From: Methylacidimicrobium cyclopophantes | GTDB lineage: Bacteria; Verrucomicrobiota; Verrucomicrobiia; Methylacidiphilales; Methylacidiphilaceae | Assembly: GCF_902143385.2 (NCBI RefSeq) | Contig: NZ_CABFUZ020000081.1 | Coordinates: 1-63,014 of the forward strand | Direction: 5' to 3' | Length of the DNA: 63,014 nt | Shown: positions 1 to 10,792 of the stretch, piece after piece | Numbering within the stretch: the stretch's first letter is position 1 | Layout: every line of letters begins with the position of its first letter | Translations under genes and position numbers: made by a program | The notes under the pieces: generated by a model | The model's database searches: none | The model's input: the letters and a program-made list of their open reading frames with translations, nothing else | What the model was told of the DNA's origin: nothing

Positions 1-2
1 TG

Positions 3-776
3 CGGCGGGCTCAGCTACGTGCACTCGAAGGCAGGCCGTACCAGAAGCTGCTTGAGGAGATCACCCAGAGTCTCGTTCCACAGGCCGGCCAACTCCGCCA
101 TCCGCTTCTCAATCCGCGCCCCGTTTGCCGGCGCGGGGTGCTGGTCATTGCGACCGACAAGGGCCTTTGCGGGCCTTTGAACACCAATCTGTTTCGAGAG
201 CTTTTCCGCCGGCACGGACCGGATCGGATTTATGTCAGCGTTGGTCGGAAGGCGAGGAGCTTTCTTGCCGGTTTGCCGAGCCCCTCGGGGGAAAGCCTCT
301 TGGCAGCCGACTTCGAATTGCGCGACAACCTCACGTTTCGGGAGAGCAAGCGGATCAGTCGTTTCCTTTTGGACAAGTTTTCCTCCGGGGAGATCGACGC
401 GATCGATATCGCCCATTCTCATTTCGTCAACGCCTTGGTGCAGACGGTCGTAATTCGCCCTCTCGTTCCCCTTGCGTCGGATGTTTTGGCGCAGAAGGAG
501 TCGGCAGCCGCTCCAACCGTTCCGGACAATTTCGAGCCTTCTCCGGAGGAGCTGCTCGAGGCACTTTTGCCCTTTTTCGTCGATTGGAATGTTTATCAGG
601 CGATTCTCGACAGCCTCGCGTCGGAGCACAGTGCGCGCATGATCGCGATGAAGAATGCCACCGAAAATGCCAAGCAGCTCGTCGCTGATTTGACTCTCGA
701 ATACAACAAGGCGCGTCAGGAGGGTATCACGCGTGAAATCCTGGAAATCGCCACGGCGCAAATTGCGCTCGAGTGA
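3..776 (+). CDS. atpG: F1Fo ATP synthase subunit gamma, 5' truncated by window edge
   Basis: This is the central rotor stalk of F1, which couples proton flow through Fo to ATP synthesis at the cytoplasmic membrane. The reading frame is open from the window edge, and 257 residues are visible of a family that is usually about 285-290, so roughly 30 N-terminal residues are missing. The family hallmark VLVIATDKGLCG lies about 45 codons in. The C-terminal helix has the expected ENAKQLVADLTLEYNKARQ pattern and ends in the conserved region that contacts the beta subunits. atpD starts 28 bases downstream, so this is the usual atpG-atpD-atpC order. The ATG at 138 is internal and is not the start. Confidence 0.96.
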   Translation, partial: RRAQLRALEGRPYQKLLEEITQSLVPQAGQLRHPLLNPRPVCRRGVLVIATDKGLCGPLNTNLFRELFRRHGPDRIYVSVGRKARSFLAGLPSPSGESLLAADFELRDNLTFRESKRISRFLLDKFSSGEIDAIDIAHSHFVNALVQTVVIRPLVPLASDVLAQKESAAAPTVPDNFEPSPEELLEALLPFFVDWNVYQAILDSLASEHSARMIAMKNATENAKQLVADLTLEYNKARQEGITREILEIATAQIALE

Positions 777-792
777 GCTTCTACGCAGATAG

Positions 793-2627
<1,835 letters not shown>

Positions 2628-2632
2628 CGCCC

Positions 2633-2953
2633 GTGTCCGCCCCGCTCAGTCTGGTGGATGTACAGGTAATCGGAGCCGAATTGGCCATCCGTTGGAATGA
2701 TGGAAGAGAGAGTTTCCTCCGGTTGGAGAACCTTCGGCGTAACTGCCCCTGCGCCCTTTGCCAGGGGGAAAGCAGTGCGACCAAAACGTATGCCCCGGCG
2801 CCGAAAGCCTTTTCTCCGGAGAGCTTCCTCGTCCGTTCCCTCCAGCCCGTCGGAGGATATGCGCTCCAAATCGTCTGGGGGGATGGTCATGCAACCGGCA
2901 TCTATCCTTTTTCCTATCTCCTCTCCCTAGCGGAAGAACCGTCGCCCGGGTAG
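2633..2953 (+). CDS. DUF971 family protein (gamma-butyrobetaine hydroxylase-like N-terminal domain)
   Basis: A 106-residue stand-alone small domain. The pattern LAIRWNDGRESFLRLENLRR, followed by a Cys pair NCPCALC and later VGGYALQIVWGDGHATGIYPF, matches DUF971. That domain also forms the N-terminal zinc-binding part of gamma-butyrobetaine hydroxylase and occurs alone in many bacteria, often linked to Fe-S or metal handling. The start is GTG, six bases after the atpC stop. Its own reaction is not known. Confidence 0.85.
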   Translation: MSAPLSLVDVQVIGAELAIRWNDGRESFLRLENLRRNCPCALCQGESSATKTYAPAPKAFSPESFLVRSLQPVGGYALQIVWGDGHATGIYPFSYLLSLAEEPSPG

Positions 2954-3020
2954 CCCGGCGCCTCGATGCTCTCCCGGGAGGGCTCGGGGCGAGCGCTTGC
3001 GCCCCTTCGCTACTCCTCCT

Positions 3021-4007
3021 ATGCTTCTTGCGAAAGCCGTGCAACCGCCAGCCCCGCCTTCCCATCTTCTCCACGCGATTCTCTCGGTCGTGGAGGAGCT
3101 GCCCTCCCGACTTCTCGTCGGAGTTTCCGGAGGCCTCGACTCCTGCGTTCTCCTCGATGCACTGGTCCTGTCCGGGAAGCGGCCGATCGTTCTCCACTTC
3201 GATCACGGGTGGCGTCCCGAAAGCGGCGAAGATGCCGCCTTCGTCGGCCGCTTGGCGGCATCGTACGGATTGCCCTATCGGCAAGAGAAGGCGCCTTCGG
3301 CTGCTCGAGATTCCGAGGCAGCGGCAAGGAGAGAGCGGTACGATTTCTTCGCGCGAGCCTCCCGTTCCTTGGGTTGCTGCGACCTGGCATTGGCCCATCA
3401 CGCGGACGATCAAGTGGAAACTCTTCTTTTGCAGCTTTTGCGCGGCGGCGGAACGCACGCACGGGGCATGCGCGAGTTCGAGCTGCGGAATGGCTTGCGC
3501 CTCCATCGACCTCTTCTCTGGATCGAACGAAAGGAGATGCGAGAATATGCAAAAGCTCGAAATCTCTCCTGGCGCGAAGACCGATCCAATCAGGATTGCC
3601 GCTATCTCCGGAACCGGGTCCGCCATGAATTGATTCCTTTTTTGGAGGAGCGTTTTTCTCGCCATGCGCGTCGTGCGCTGCTTCGCTTCTGCCGAGTCCG
3701 AATTGACGAAGAGGAATGGATGACCGGACTGGTTCGTCAAAGGGCCGAGGAGGAGGGACTTTCGGTCGTGGAGTTGCGAAATGCCCCGGTCGCCGAGCAG
3801 CGGCGGTGGATTCATCTATGGCTGCGTCGGCGGGGCGTACCCGACGTTTCCCTTGCCGACGTCGAATCGGTACGCTGGCTCGCTTCCGAGCCGCGGGGAG
3901 GCAAGCAGCTTTCCTTGGGCGGAGGGTGGAAAGCGATTCGGTCGGACGGAGCGATTTCTCTTAGACGGAAAGAGGAGGGAGAGCCATGCGTCTCAATCAA
4001 TTCTTAG
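3021..4007 (+). CDS. tilS: tRNA(Ile)-lysidine synthase
   Basis: It attaches lysine to C34 of the CAU-anticodon isoleucine tRNA so that it reads AUA and is charged with Ile. The PP-loop ATPase motif SGGLDS is at residues 36-41. It is followed by LHFDHGWRPES, ALAHHADDQVETLLLQLLRGGG and the SNQDCRYLRNRVRHELIP segment, all characteristic of TilS. The 328 residues include a short C-terminal region. A TTG at 2997 in the same frame is an alternative start. The 3' end overlaps the next gene by 22 bases. A CAU tRNA that could be its substrate lies at 35623-35696. Confidence 0.93.
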   Translation: MLLAKAVQPPAPPSHLLHAILSVVEELPSRLLVGVSGGLDSCVLLDALVLSGKRPIVLHFDHGWRPESGEDAAFVGRLAASYGLPYRQEKAPSAARDSEAAARRERYDFFARASRSLGCCDLALAHHADDQVETLLLQLLRGGGTHARGMREFELRNGLRLHRPLLWIERKEMREYAKARNLSWREDRSNQDCRYLRNRVRHELIPFLEERFSRHARRALLRFCRVRIDEEEWMTGLVRQRAEEEGLSVVELRNAPVAEQRRWIHLWLRRRGVPDVSLADVESVRWLASEPRGGKQLSLGGGWKAIRSDGAISLRRKEEGEPCVSINS

Positions 4008-4726
4008 CTCGCTGCGGCCTCGGATCCCGCCGGGGGGTGGAACGACTGATCCTCGAGGGCAGAGTAACCGTCAACGGTTCGATACAAAATCGGCTGGCCA
4101 AGCATGTCGAGGAGGGAGACGCGGTTGCCCTCGACGGCCGCCCCGTACGCCCGTCGTCCAGCCTGACCGTTCTCCTGCACAAGCCGAGAGGGTTCCTCTG
4201 CACTTCCTTCGATCTTCGGGGGAGGCAAACCGTCTACGATCTATTGCCTCCGCGCTGGAGAAATTTGCGCTACGTCGGTCGTCTCGACCGGGATAGCGAA
4301 GGGCTTCTGCTCTTCACGAGCGACGGTAGCCTTATCCAACGACTGGCCCACCCGCGCCATCAGATACCGAAGGTCTACGAGGTAGAATGCAACGCTCCTG
4401 CCGATGTTTCCAGAATCGCGATCCTCCTTCGCGGATGCCGCTTGCAAGGACGTGTTGTCTCCCTGGATTCCTTCGAGCTCCTCGGCTCCCGGCGCGTTCG
4501 GGTCGTGGTCCATCAAGGGCTCAAGCGTCAAATCCGGCTCATGTTCCAATCCATCGGATACGAGGTAGTTCGGCTCGTGCGCGTCGGCTATGGCCCCCTC
4601 TCTCTCGGCTCGCTTGGCAGCGGGCGATACCGACTCCTCTCGGGAGCCGAGATTGCAGCCCTCCTGCAGCCCTCGTTCCCCGCTCGGCCGGAGAGCCGAG
4701 CGCGCCGCCGGAGCCATTCGGTATGA
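3986..4726 (+). CDS. RsuA/RluB-family rRNA pseudouridine synthase
   Basis: It isomerises a specific uridine in rRNA to pseudouridine. An N-terminal S4 RNA-binding domain spans roughly residues 1-50 (MRLNQFLARCGLGSRRGVE). The catalytic domain carries the GRLDRDSEGLLL motif with catalytic Asp101, and later VVHQGLKRQIRLMFQSIGY. At 246 residues it is a normal length. The exact target (16S U516 or 23S U2605 type) cannot be fixed from sequence alone. It overlaps tilS upstream, and its stop overlaps the argH ATG (ATGA at 4723). Confidence 0.93.
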   Translation: MRLNQFLARCGLGSRRGVERLILEGRVTVNGSIQNRLAKHVEEGDAVALDGRPVRPSSSLTVLLHKPRGFLCTSFDLRGRQTVYDLLPPRWRNLRYVGRLDRDSEGLLLFTSDGSLIQRLAHPRHQIPKVYEVECNAPADVSRIAILLRGCRLQGRVVSLDSFELLGSRRVRVVVHQGLKRQIRLMFQSIGYEVVRLVRVGYGPLSLGSLGSGRYRLLSGAEIAALLQPSFPARPESRARRRSHSV

Positions 4727-6114
4727 ATGCCCCCACTCCCCCTTGGGGAGGGCGTTTCCAAGAGACGCCCGACGCCCTGCTTCGACGATTTTCCGAATCG
4801 GTCAGCTTCGACCGGCGTCTCTACCGGCACGATATACGCGGGAGCATTGCTCACGCGACGATGTTGCGGGAAGCGGGCCTACTCAGCGCCGAAGAAGAGG
4901 AAGAAATCGTGTCTGGACTACGGGCGATCGAGGAAGAGATCGCCACGGGGGTCTTCCGTTGGTCGACCGATTGGGAAGATCTTCACATGAACATCGAGCG
5001 CGCTCTGATCACGCGCACTCCCGCGGGAGCGAAATTGCATACGGGCCGCAGTCGCAATGATCAGATTGCCACGGCCTTACGGCTCTGGCTGAAGGAGGAG
5101 ATCGATTCCGACCGGGAGGCGGTTCGGGCGCTTCAGCGGGCGCTCGTCGATTGGGCGGAGCGCGATTGCGACGTTCTGCTTCCCGGCTATACCCACCTCC
5201 AGCGGGCGCAGCCGGTCTTGCTCGCTCACCATCTGCTCGCCTACGTGGAAATGCTCTCCCGCGACTCGGATCGCCTTTTCGAGAGCCGGCGGAGGACAGA
5301 TGTGCTTCCGCTCGGAAGCGGTGCGCTCGCCGGAAGCACTCTCCCGCTTGACCGTCGGCGCGTAGCGGAGCTGCTCGATTTCTCGGATGTAGCGCACAAC
5401 TCCATGGATGCGGTGAGCGACCGCGACTTTGTCGTGGAGTATCTCTCCGCTCTTGCCCTATTGGGCGTCCACCTTTCCCGATTTGCCGAAGACTTGATTC
5501 TCTGGTCGACCAGCGAGTTTGGGTTTGTCTCGCTTCCGGAGGCGTTCACCACCGGCTCGAGCTTGATGCCACAAAAAAAGAACCCGGATTCCCTTGAGCT
5601 CGTCCGCGGGAAAGCGGCGCGCCTTTCCGGAAACCTTCTTTCGCTTCTAGTGCTCCTGAAGGGTCTCCCTCTTACCTACAACCGCGATTTGCAGGAAGAT
5701 AAGGAGCCTCTTTTCGACAGTGCCGACACCATCCTAGGGTGTCTTCGGATCCTGGCGGCGCTGATCCCCGGGATTGTCGTCCACCGAGATCGATGCGAGC
5801 AAGCCGCGTCCGATCCCGGTCTCCTTGCCACCGATCTAGTCGACTGGCTCGTCGAGCATGGAATGCCCTTTCGTGAGGCGCATCATGCGGTCGGCCGATT
5901 GATTGCCTTCTCCGAATCGAAAAACGTCCCCCTTTCCCGATTATCTGCGGAAGAGATCGCCCCGGTCCATCCCGACCTTCCTGAAGCGTGGCCTCTCCTC
6001 TGGAACCCTCGGGCCGCCTTGGAGAGGAGACAGACCGAGGGCTCCTGCCGCCCGACTTTCGTTCGGAAAGAGATCGAAAGGTGGCGCAGGGAATTGCATT
6101 CGGAAGCTTCGTAG
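4723..6114 (+). CDS. argH: Argininosuccinate lyase
   Basis: Last step of arginine biosynthesis: argininosuccinate is split into arginine and fumarate in the cytoplasm. The 463-residue protein starts PPWGGRF, as the family does. It has the HTGRSRNDQIATALRLW segment, GYTHLQRAQPVLLAHHLLAY and the fumarase/aspartase signature GSSLMPQKKNPD near residues 277-288. The frame is open much further upstream, but the ATG at 4723 overlapping the preceding stop is the sensible start. It is followed by a convergent gene. Confidence 0.97.
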   Translation: MNAPTPPWGGRFQETPDALLRRFSESVSFDRRLYRHDIRGSIAHATMLREAGLLSAEEEEEIVSGLRAIEEEIATGVFRWSTDWEDLHMNIERALITRTPAGAKLHTGRSRNDQIATALRLWLKEEIDSDREAVRALQRALVDWAERDCDVLLPGYTHLQRAQPVLLAHHLLAYVEMLSRDSDRLFESRRRTDVLPLGSGALAGSTLPLDRRRVAELLDFSDVAHNSMDAVSDRDFVVEYLSALALLGVHLSRFAEDLILWSTSEFGFVSLPEAFTTGSSLMPQKKNPDSLELVRGKAARLSGNLLSLLVLLKGLPLTYNRDLQEDKEPLFDSADTILGCLRILAALIPGIVVHRDRCEQAASDPGLLATDLVDWLVEHGMPFREAHHAVGRLIAFSESKNVPLSRLSAEEIAPVHPDLPEAWPLLWNPRAALERRQTEGSCRPTFVRKEIERWRRELHSEAS

Positions 6115-6142
6115 TCCTTACGGCGCCCGGCGTGCCCCGATG

Positions 6143-6195
6143 CTGAGGGATCGAAAAACCCCTCAGGAACGGCCGATCTCCGATGCCGAGATCGG
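6143..6195. terminator. Two adjacent hairpins at the argH/ccsA convergent junction
   Basis: Seven-base arms CTGAGGG (6143-6149) and CCCTCAG (6160-6166) enclose an A-rich loop. A perfect eight-base hairpin follows, CCGATCTC (6173-6180) with GAGATCGG (6188-6195). The second lies inside the last codons of ccsA. The position between convergent stops suggests a bidirectional terminator, but no clear T-run follows either stem. Confidence 0.35.
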
Positions 6196-7878
6196 AGCGG
6201 CCTCTCCTTTGCCATCGCCTCTTCGCTGCCACGCAGCCCATCCGCACCAGAGCACGAACAGGAATTGAGCTAGGGCAAAGGCCGCTACGGGACCGACCGC
6301 TCCGCTGCCGAATCCATAGCTATGGAGCCCCTTGCCGAGGACGAAGTTTACACCGTACCAAGCCATCAAGACGCTCAGGAAGCAGAGTACGGAGCCGGCG
6401 GCGAGACCCAGCTCGCCCCACCAGCCGGCGATGCGTCCGTGGAGGAGGGCCAAGTAGCAGAGGAGGGCAACCAGCGCCCAGGTTTCCTTCGGATCCCAAT
6501 CCCAAAAGCGTCCCCAGGAATAATTGGCCCAGACTGCACCGAGGACGACCCCAGTCGCGAGAAAGAAGACCCCGATTTGGAGACAGCGGTAGATATACTG
6601 CGCCAGAACGTGTTCCCCCCGCTTCCTTCCGGAACCGAGGCGCAACCAGCGCCATAGATAAAGATCTCCCAATCCGAGGGCCAAGCCGAATGCCGCATAG
6701 CTTAAGGTGACGCTCAAGACGTGGACCGTAAGCCAAAAATTATTCCGGAGAACTGGGACCAACGGTTGGAGGGAGGGGTCGAATATCAGAGGTTGTGTCT
6801 GGACGAAAAGGAGGCAGAGAACCGCGATCGGCATGGCCGCAAGGAGGAGATAACGGGATCGGTAGATCGCTTCCAAGACAAGGGCGAAAAACACGACGCC
6901 GAAAGCGACCCAAATGATCGACTCGTACATGTTTGTAACGGGAGGTCTGCCGGCCAAGACGATGCGGCAGGCGAAGCCGTAGATTTGGAAGAGAAAGCCG
7001 GCCAACGCCAATGCCCAGCCGAGACCGTAGCCGATCCGTCTCCCCCAAGCTGCGGTCAGGGCAAGGGAGATCGCGGAGGCGGCATAGCAGATCCAGGCCC
7101 ACTGCCAAGGGCGAAGCTCGCGGTAGGTCTCTTCGAAACGGAGCTTGCCGGCGTCCGGATATCGGGACGGATTGAGACTACGCAATTCCTGGGCAAGGGC
7201 CGAGGCGGCCATACCGGCTTCGCGTTGATTCTTCGAGAGGACGGCGGCGCGCATCCGCTCCCAGAGCAGATCCAACTTGGCCGTGACTTCCGGCGGATAG
7301 GCCGCCTTCGCTTCGGGAAGCGAAAGCCACCGGCCGTCCGTTCCCTCGGGCTCCGGCACGATTGTCAGGGCCTCTCCCGAAACGATGCGCGAAAAAAGAT
7401 CCATGCGTTCCGTGAGCCCGCGTAACGCCCGCTCCAGCCGAGCTTGAGGCGAATCCTGAGCGTCGCCCGCCGTCTCGCGGGCTCCGAGCCGCAGCGTAAG
7501 TGCGCGCAAGGCTTGGTTGCCTTTCAGCTCGTCGAAGGAGAAGCGCGTGCGCGAGGCCGGCAGTCCCAGCGCCTCCCGCAGAAGCGGCTCGCCGACCAGA
7601 AGGATCGGCTCTTTCTCCCATCCCTCCGGAGAGAGCCAAAGGGAAAGCAAGAGGGGTAGGGACTCCATCTTTCCTCGATTGGGCAAAACCAAGCTCTGCT
7701 TTCCGGAAAGAAGGAGACAGCTTTCGCTTGCGAAGCTCGTCAGGGGTTTCTTTCTTCCATGATCCTGAACGGCAATCTGTGCAAAGTCCCGTTCCCAGCC
7801 GGTTTGGGCCGCCGCGTCCGGAGAGCAGAGGATCCGCAGAAAGAAAAACCAGGAGAGAGAGAGGAAAACCGCACGCAT
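6163..7878 (-). CDS. ccsA: CcsA-type cytochrome c biogenesis protein with N-terminal extension
   Basis: An integral membrane component of System II cytochrome c maturation, which delivers haem to apocytochromes outside the membrane. From the ATG at 7878 it has 571 residues: a signal or anchor segment, about 200 soluble residues, then around eight hydrophobic segments. The WWD haem-handling motif WANYSWGRFWDWDPKETWAL lies near residues 448-467. Conserved histidines occur in LTVHVLSVTLSYAAFG and LHSYGFGSG. The long N-terminal part resembles that of CcsA-like proteins of Planctomycetes and Verrucomicrobia and may replace part of a CcsB/ResB partner, which is not in the window. The reading frame stays open to 8250, but that part overlaps ribBA and was left out. 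Confidence 0.88.
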   Translation of the reverse strand: MRAVFLSLSWFFFLRILCSPDAAAQTGWERDFAQIAVQDHGRKKPLTSFASESCLLLSGKQSLVLPNRGKMESLPLLLSLWLSPEGWEKEPILLVGEPLLREALGLPASRTRFSFDELKGNQALRALTLRLGARETAGDAQDSPQARLERALRGLTERMDLFSRIVSGEALTIVPEPEGTDGRWLSLPEAKAAYPPEVTAKLDLLWERMRAAVLSKNQREAGMAASALAQELRSLNPSRYPDAGKLRFEETYRELRPWQWAWICYAASAISLALTAAWGRRIGYGLGWALALAGFLFQIYGFACRIVLAGRPPVTNMYESIIWVAFGVVFFALVLEAIYRSRYLLLAAMPIAVLCLLFVQTQPLIFDPSLQPLVPVLRNNFWLTVHVLSVTLSYAAFGLALGLGDLYLWRWLRLGSGRKRGEHVLAQYIYRCLQIGVFFLATGVVLGAVWANYSWGRFWDWDPKETWALVALLCYLALLHGRIAGWWGELGLAAGSVLCFLSVLMAWYGVNFVLGKGLHSYGFGSGAVGPVAAFALAQFLFVLWCGWAAWQRRGDGKGEAAPISASEIGRS

Positions 7879-7951
7879 CAATTGCCGAGACAATAATCTT
7901 CTCGTATATAGTATGCAATCTCCCGAACGAGAGAGATTCGTTTCGCAAATG

Positions 7952-8010
7952 GGCAAGCCCTCCGTCGCCGTCGGCCTTCGAAAGATACTGCTGGTATCGC
8001 GAGGCTTGCC
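7952..8010 (+). promoter_or_regulatory. Structured leader candidate upstream of ribBA
   Basis: Perfect eight-base arms GGCAAGCC (7952-7959) and GGCTTGCC (8003-8010) enclose a second hairpin, GATAC (7984-7988) with GTATC (7994-7998). The structure ends 49 bases before the ribBA ATG, in the 181-base divergent interval between ccsA and ribBA. The conserved blocks of the FMN (RFN) riboswitch are not present. It may be a regulatory leader of a different kind or chance structure. Confidence 0.35.
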
Positions 8011-8059
8011 TTCCCCCGCATGAGGGTTGGCGCAAAGCAGGCCGAATTCCTTCTTTCCC

Positions 8060-9319
8060 ATGATCCAATCGTCGTTCTCTTCGATTGAAGAAGCCCTCGA
8101 CGAGCTTCGCCGAGGCAAGTTGCTGATCGTCGTCGACAACGAGGATCGGGAGAACGAAGGGGACTTCATCGCTTCCGCGGAGCTCTGCTCGCCGGAGACG
8201 ATCAACTTTATGGCGCAGCATGGCCGGGGGCTGATTTGCGTTCCGATCACTCATGAACGGGCGGATCAACTCAACTTGCCTTGGATGGTTGCGCCGCAGC
8301 AGAATACAGCGCTTCAGGGGACTCCCTTTACGGTTTCGGTCGACTACACGATCGGCACCACCACCGGAATTTCGGCGGCCGATCGAGCCAAAACGGTCCG
8401 CGCCTTAGCCGATCCGCATGCGGCACCGGCTCACTTTTGTCGTCCGGGTCATATCTTCCCCCTCCGCGCGGCTGAGGGAGGGGTACTGCGCCGGGCCGGC
8501 CACACCGAGGCCGCCGTCGATCTCATGCGTCTGGCCGGCCTTTTCCCGGCCGGAGTGCTGGTAGAAATCTTGAATCCCGATGGAACGATGGCCCGGGTGC
8601 CCGATCTCCTGCGGGTGGCTTCTGAGTTTCAGCTGAAGATCGTCACGATCAAAGATCTGATCGCCCATCGATTGCGGAACGAGTCCCTGGTGGAAAAGGC
8701 CATCACGGTCTCTCTGCCGACCGTCTTCGGCGAGTTTTCTCTGACCGCCTTTCGCGACGTGCTGAGGGGCGACGAGCATCTGGCGCTGACGAAGGGGAAC
8801 TGGTCTCCGGAGGAAGCCGTGCTCACCCGAGTGCACTCTCAATGCCTCACGGGAGACGTGTTTCACTCCCTACGCTGCGATTGCGGAGAGCAGCTCGCCC
8901 TTGCCTTAGCGCGAATCGAGCGGGAAGGGAAAGGCATTCTCCTCTACCTAAGGCAAGAAGGCAGGGGGATCGGTCTGCTGAACAAGCTCAAAACTTACAA
9001 GCTGCAAGAGGCCGGACTCGACACCGTAGAGGCGAACATCGCTCTTGCGTTTGCTCCGGACAACCGGGATTACGGAATCGGCTGCCAGATTTTGCGTGCC
9101 TTAGGCGTGCATCGCCTACGGCTCTTGACGAACAATCCGGTCAAGCGTATCGGGATCGAAGGATATGGTCTGGAGATCGTGGAGCGGATTCCTCTCCATG
9201 GGGAGCCGAATCATTATAACCGCCGATACCTGCAAGCCAAGGTGGACAAACTCGGCCATCTCATCCCGAGCGAACTACTCAACGGAACTCCTTCGGGAAA
9301 ACGACCGATCGATGGTTGA
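8060..9319 (+). CDS. ribBA: Bifunctional 3,4-dihydroxy-2-butanone-4-phosphate synthase / GTP cyclohydrolase II
   Basis: It supplies both precursors of riboflavin: RibB makes dihydroxybutanone phosphate from ribulose 5-phosphate, and RibA opens GTP. The 419-residue protein has the RibB acidic loop [10 protein letters not shown] at residues 26-35 and [16 protein letters not shown]. The RibA half follows from about residue 205, with zinc-binding cysteines 262, 273 and 275 and the [20 protein letters not shown] segment. Both halves look complete. An in-frame TTG at 8027 is an alternative start. The stop overlaps the next gene by eight bases. Confidence 0.96.
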   Translation: MIQSSFSSIEEALDELRRGKLLIVVDNEDRENEGDFIASAELCSPETINFMAQHGRGLICVPITHERADQLNLPWMVAPQQNTALQGTPFTVSVDYTIGTTTGISAADRAKTVRALADPHAAPAHFCRPGHIFPLRAAEGGVLRRAGHTEAAVDLMRLAGLFPAGVLVEILNPDGTMARVPDLLRVASEFQLKIVTIKDLIAHRLRNESLVEKAITVSLPTVFGEFSLTAFRDVLRGDEHLALTKGNWSPEEAVLTRVHSQCLTGDVFHSLRCDCGEQLALALARIEREGKGILLYLRQEGRGIGLLNKLKTYKLQEAGLDTVEANIALAFAPDNRDYGIGCQILRALGVHRLRLLTNNPVKRIGIEGYGLEIVERIPLHGEPNHYNRRYLQAKVDKLGHLIPSELLNGTPSGKRPIDG

Positions 9320-10076
9320 GCCTCAGCCCCCGGCCCCGTGCCGTCCGTTCCGGAGCCATCCGGCGCGCTGGCTCGGATTTGCGGTTCTGTCGACATTTTT
9401 GCTGATGAGCGAGCCCGCCTTGACGGCGGCGCAAGAGGCCGCCCAGCAGGAGTGGATCGTGATCAGCGGAGGACCGGCGCTTCGATTTTTCGAGCACGGC
9501 AAAGCCGATTCCCACGACAAGTATTGGGGCAACTTCATAAGGGCCGCCGTGGCACGACTCGAACAGTTGCAGCTGCAAGCGGAGGGAAAGTCGGGGGTGA
9601 CCATCTCCTGGCTCGTCTATCGTCCAGCCTATGCGTCCCGCAGCCGAGAGGAACGGCTCGACATCCTTCCGAAGATCGTCGACCAAGCCAACGTACTGAA
9701 GATCCCTCTCTACTGGTTCGACACCACCGAACAGCTCATCAACTATCTGAACGCGGGACATGATCGGAAGGTCATGCCCATCGGCAGCTTGGATTACTTC
9801 GGCCATTCGAACCGGGCCTGCCTGATGTTCGATTACAGCACCTATTTCGATAACATGTCGAAGGAATGCCTCCATGAAAAAGACCTGGGTCAGATCCAAC
9901 GAAAGGCGTTTCTCCGCCGGGCGGCCGTCAAAAGTTGGGGCTGTCATTCGGGAGAGGACTTTTCTCAATGGTGGAAGAGGAGGTTTGGAGTTCCGATGGT
10001 CGGCGCCGTAGGGCGAACGGACTATGCCACGGCGAGCCTGCCGTATTTGTCTAAGGGAGCGAAATGGGCTCAATGA
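9312..10076 (+). CDS. Secreted protein with caspase-like His/Cys pattern, function unknown
   Basis: A 254-residue protein starting at an ATG that overlaps the ribBA stop. A hydrophobic segment at about residues 20-42 ends near LTAAQ and looks like a signal peptide. The mature part starts with a hydrophobic strand, EWIVISGG. It then has DYFGHSN with His165 and [10 protein letters not shown] with Cys211, followed by [13 protein letters not shown]. This order of strands, a His-turn and then a GCxSG cysteine resembles the catalytic layout of caspase-fold peptidases (clan CD: caspases, CHAT, gingipain). That assignment is inference from pattern only. No named family was recognised outright. The next gene overlaps it by 13 bases and is also secreted. 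Confidence 0.75.
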   Translation: MVEPQPPAPCRPFRSHPARWLGFAVLSTFLLMSEPALTAAQEAAQQEWIVISGGPALRFFEHGKADSHDKYWGNFIRAAVARLEQLQLQAEGKSGVTISWLVYRPAYASRSREERLDILPKIVDQANVLKIPLYWFDTTEQLINYLNAGHDRKVMPIGSLDYFGHSNRACLMFDYSTYFDNMSKECLHEKDLGQIQRKAFLRRAAVKSWGCHSGEDFSQWWKRRFGVPMVGAVGRTDYATASLPYLSKGAKWAQ

Positions 10077-10792
10077 TTCCGGCGGGGGGCGCTTCCGAGC
10101 TTTCCCCTCCGGCAGGCCTTGCAAACGGGCCCGCTCCGGTTCCGCTCGGTTCTCGATTCTCGGGATTTCTCTTCTTGTGGCGCCGCTCTCTCCCGCTCGG
10201 CACCCTTTCGTTCTGCCTCGTTTCCCTACTGCCGCTGCACGCCGAGGAGCCGCCTCCGCAGGTTTCCTCCCAGCCTCCGCCGCCTCTCTCGGCTTCCCCG
10301 AGCCCCAATGAGGCGCCGGCGGTACCCGCTCAGCCCGTCCGCCCCGTGTCCCAACAAGCTCCAGAGCCCTTGAATCCGCCGCCGGGAGTCAGAATCGAAG
10401 AGTTCATTGGGCATCGTTCCTACGACAAGGATGGCAGCGGATGGGGTTGGGTCAAACGCGTGAATGAGCCCTGGTCGGCGGCCAGATGGGTGGTCTTCGA
10501 GGAAACTCCCGGGGGCGTCGTCGCTCCTTGGCGACTGCTCAATAAAAAGCGGACGGCCGACAACGACTTTGAATACCGGCTTCGCGGTTATTTGGCTCCG
10601 TTTTCCGTCTATGACCCCCATACGGACGAGTTTCTCGCAGTGTTCGTACCCGAAAGCGTGGAGCCGATGGGCCCTGCCGCGCCTCCTCCGGAACATCCCG
10701 GCCCCCCTCCGCATCGAGTGCGCCTCCCCGACTCGTCCTCTCCGGTCTCCGTGTCGGACCCGAACATTCAGCCGCCCGACGCTCTCCGATGA
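10064..10792 (+). CDS. Proline-rich secreted protein, function unknown
   Basis: A 242-residue protein whose ATG overlaps the preceding gene by 13 bases, so the two are probably coupled. A hydrophobic stretch near residues 33-58 ends at LPLHAEE and could be a late signal peptide or an anchor. It is followed by a linker very rich in Pro and Ser (about residues 62-108). A compact domain follows, with IEEFIGHRSYDKDGSGWGWVK and later APFSVYDPHTDEFLAVF. The tail is again Pro-rich. No family was recognised. The ATG may be internal or too early, because the hydrophobic part starts late. The gene converges on a lipoprotein gene with a 25-base overlap. Confidence 0.6.
   Translation: MGSMIPAGGASELSPPAGLANGPAPVPLGSRFSGFLFLWRRSLPLGTLSFCLVSLLPLHAEEPPPQVSSQPPPPLSASPSPNEAPAVPAQPVRPVSQQAPEPLNPPPGVRIEEFIGHRSYDKDGSGWGWVKRVNEPWSAARWVVFEETPGGVVAPWRLLNKKRTADNDFEYRLRGYLAPFSVYDPHTDEFLAVFVPESVEPMGPAAPPPEHPGPPPHRVRLPDSSSPVSVSDPNIQPPDALR

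Noticed and set aside
4387-4722. Long N-terminal extension of argH
   Set aside because: The extra residues lie inside the pseudouridine synthase gene in another frame, and the ArgH family begins at PPWGGRF just after the ATG at 4723.
7952-8060. FMN (RFN) or c-di-GMP riboswitch upstream of ribBA
   Set aside because: Short stretches such as GCGCAAAGC recall parts of known riboswitches, but the conserved core blocks are missing or in the wrong order. Only a generic structured leader is claimed.
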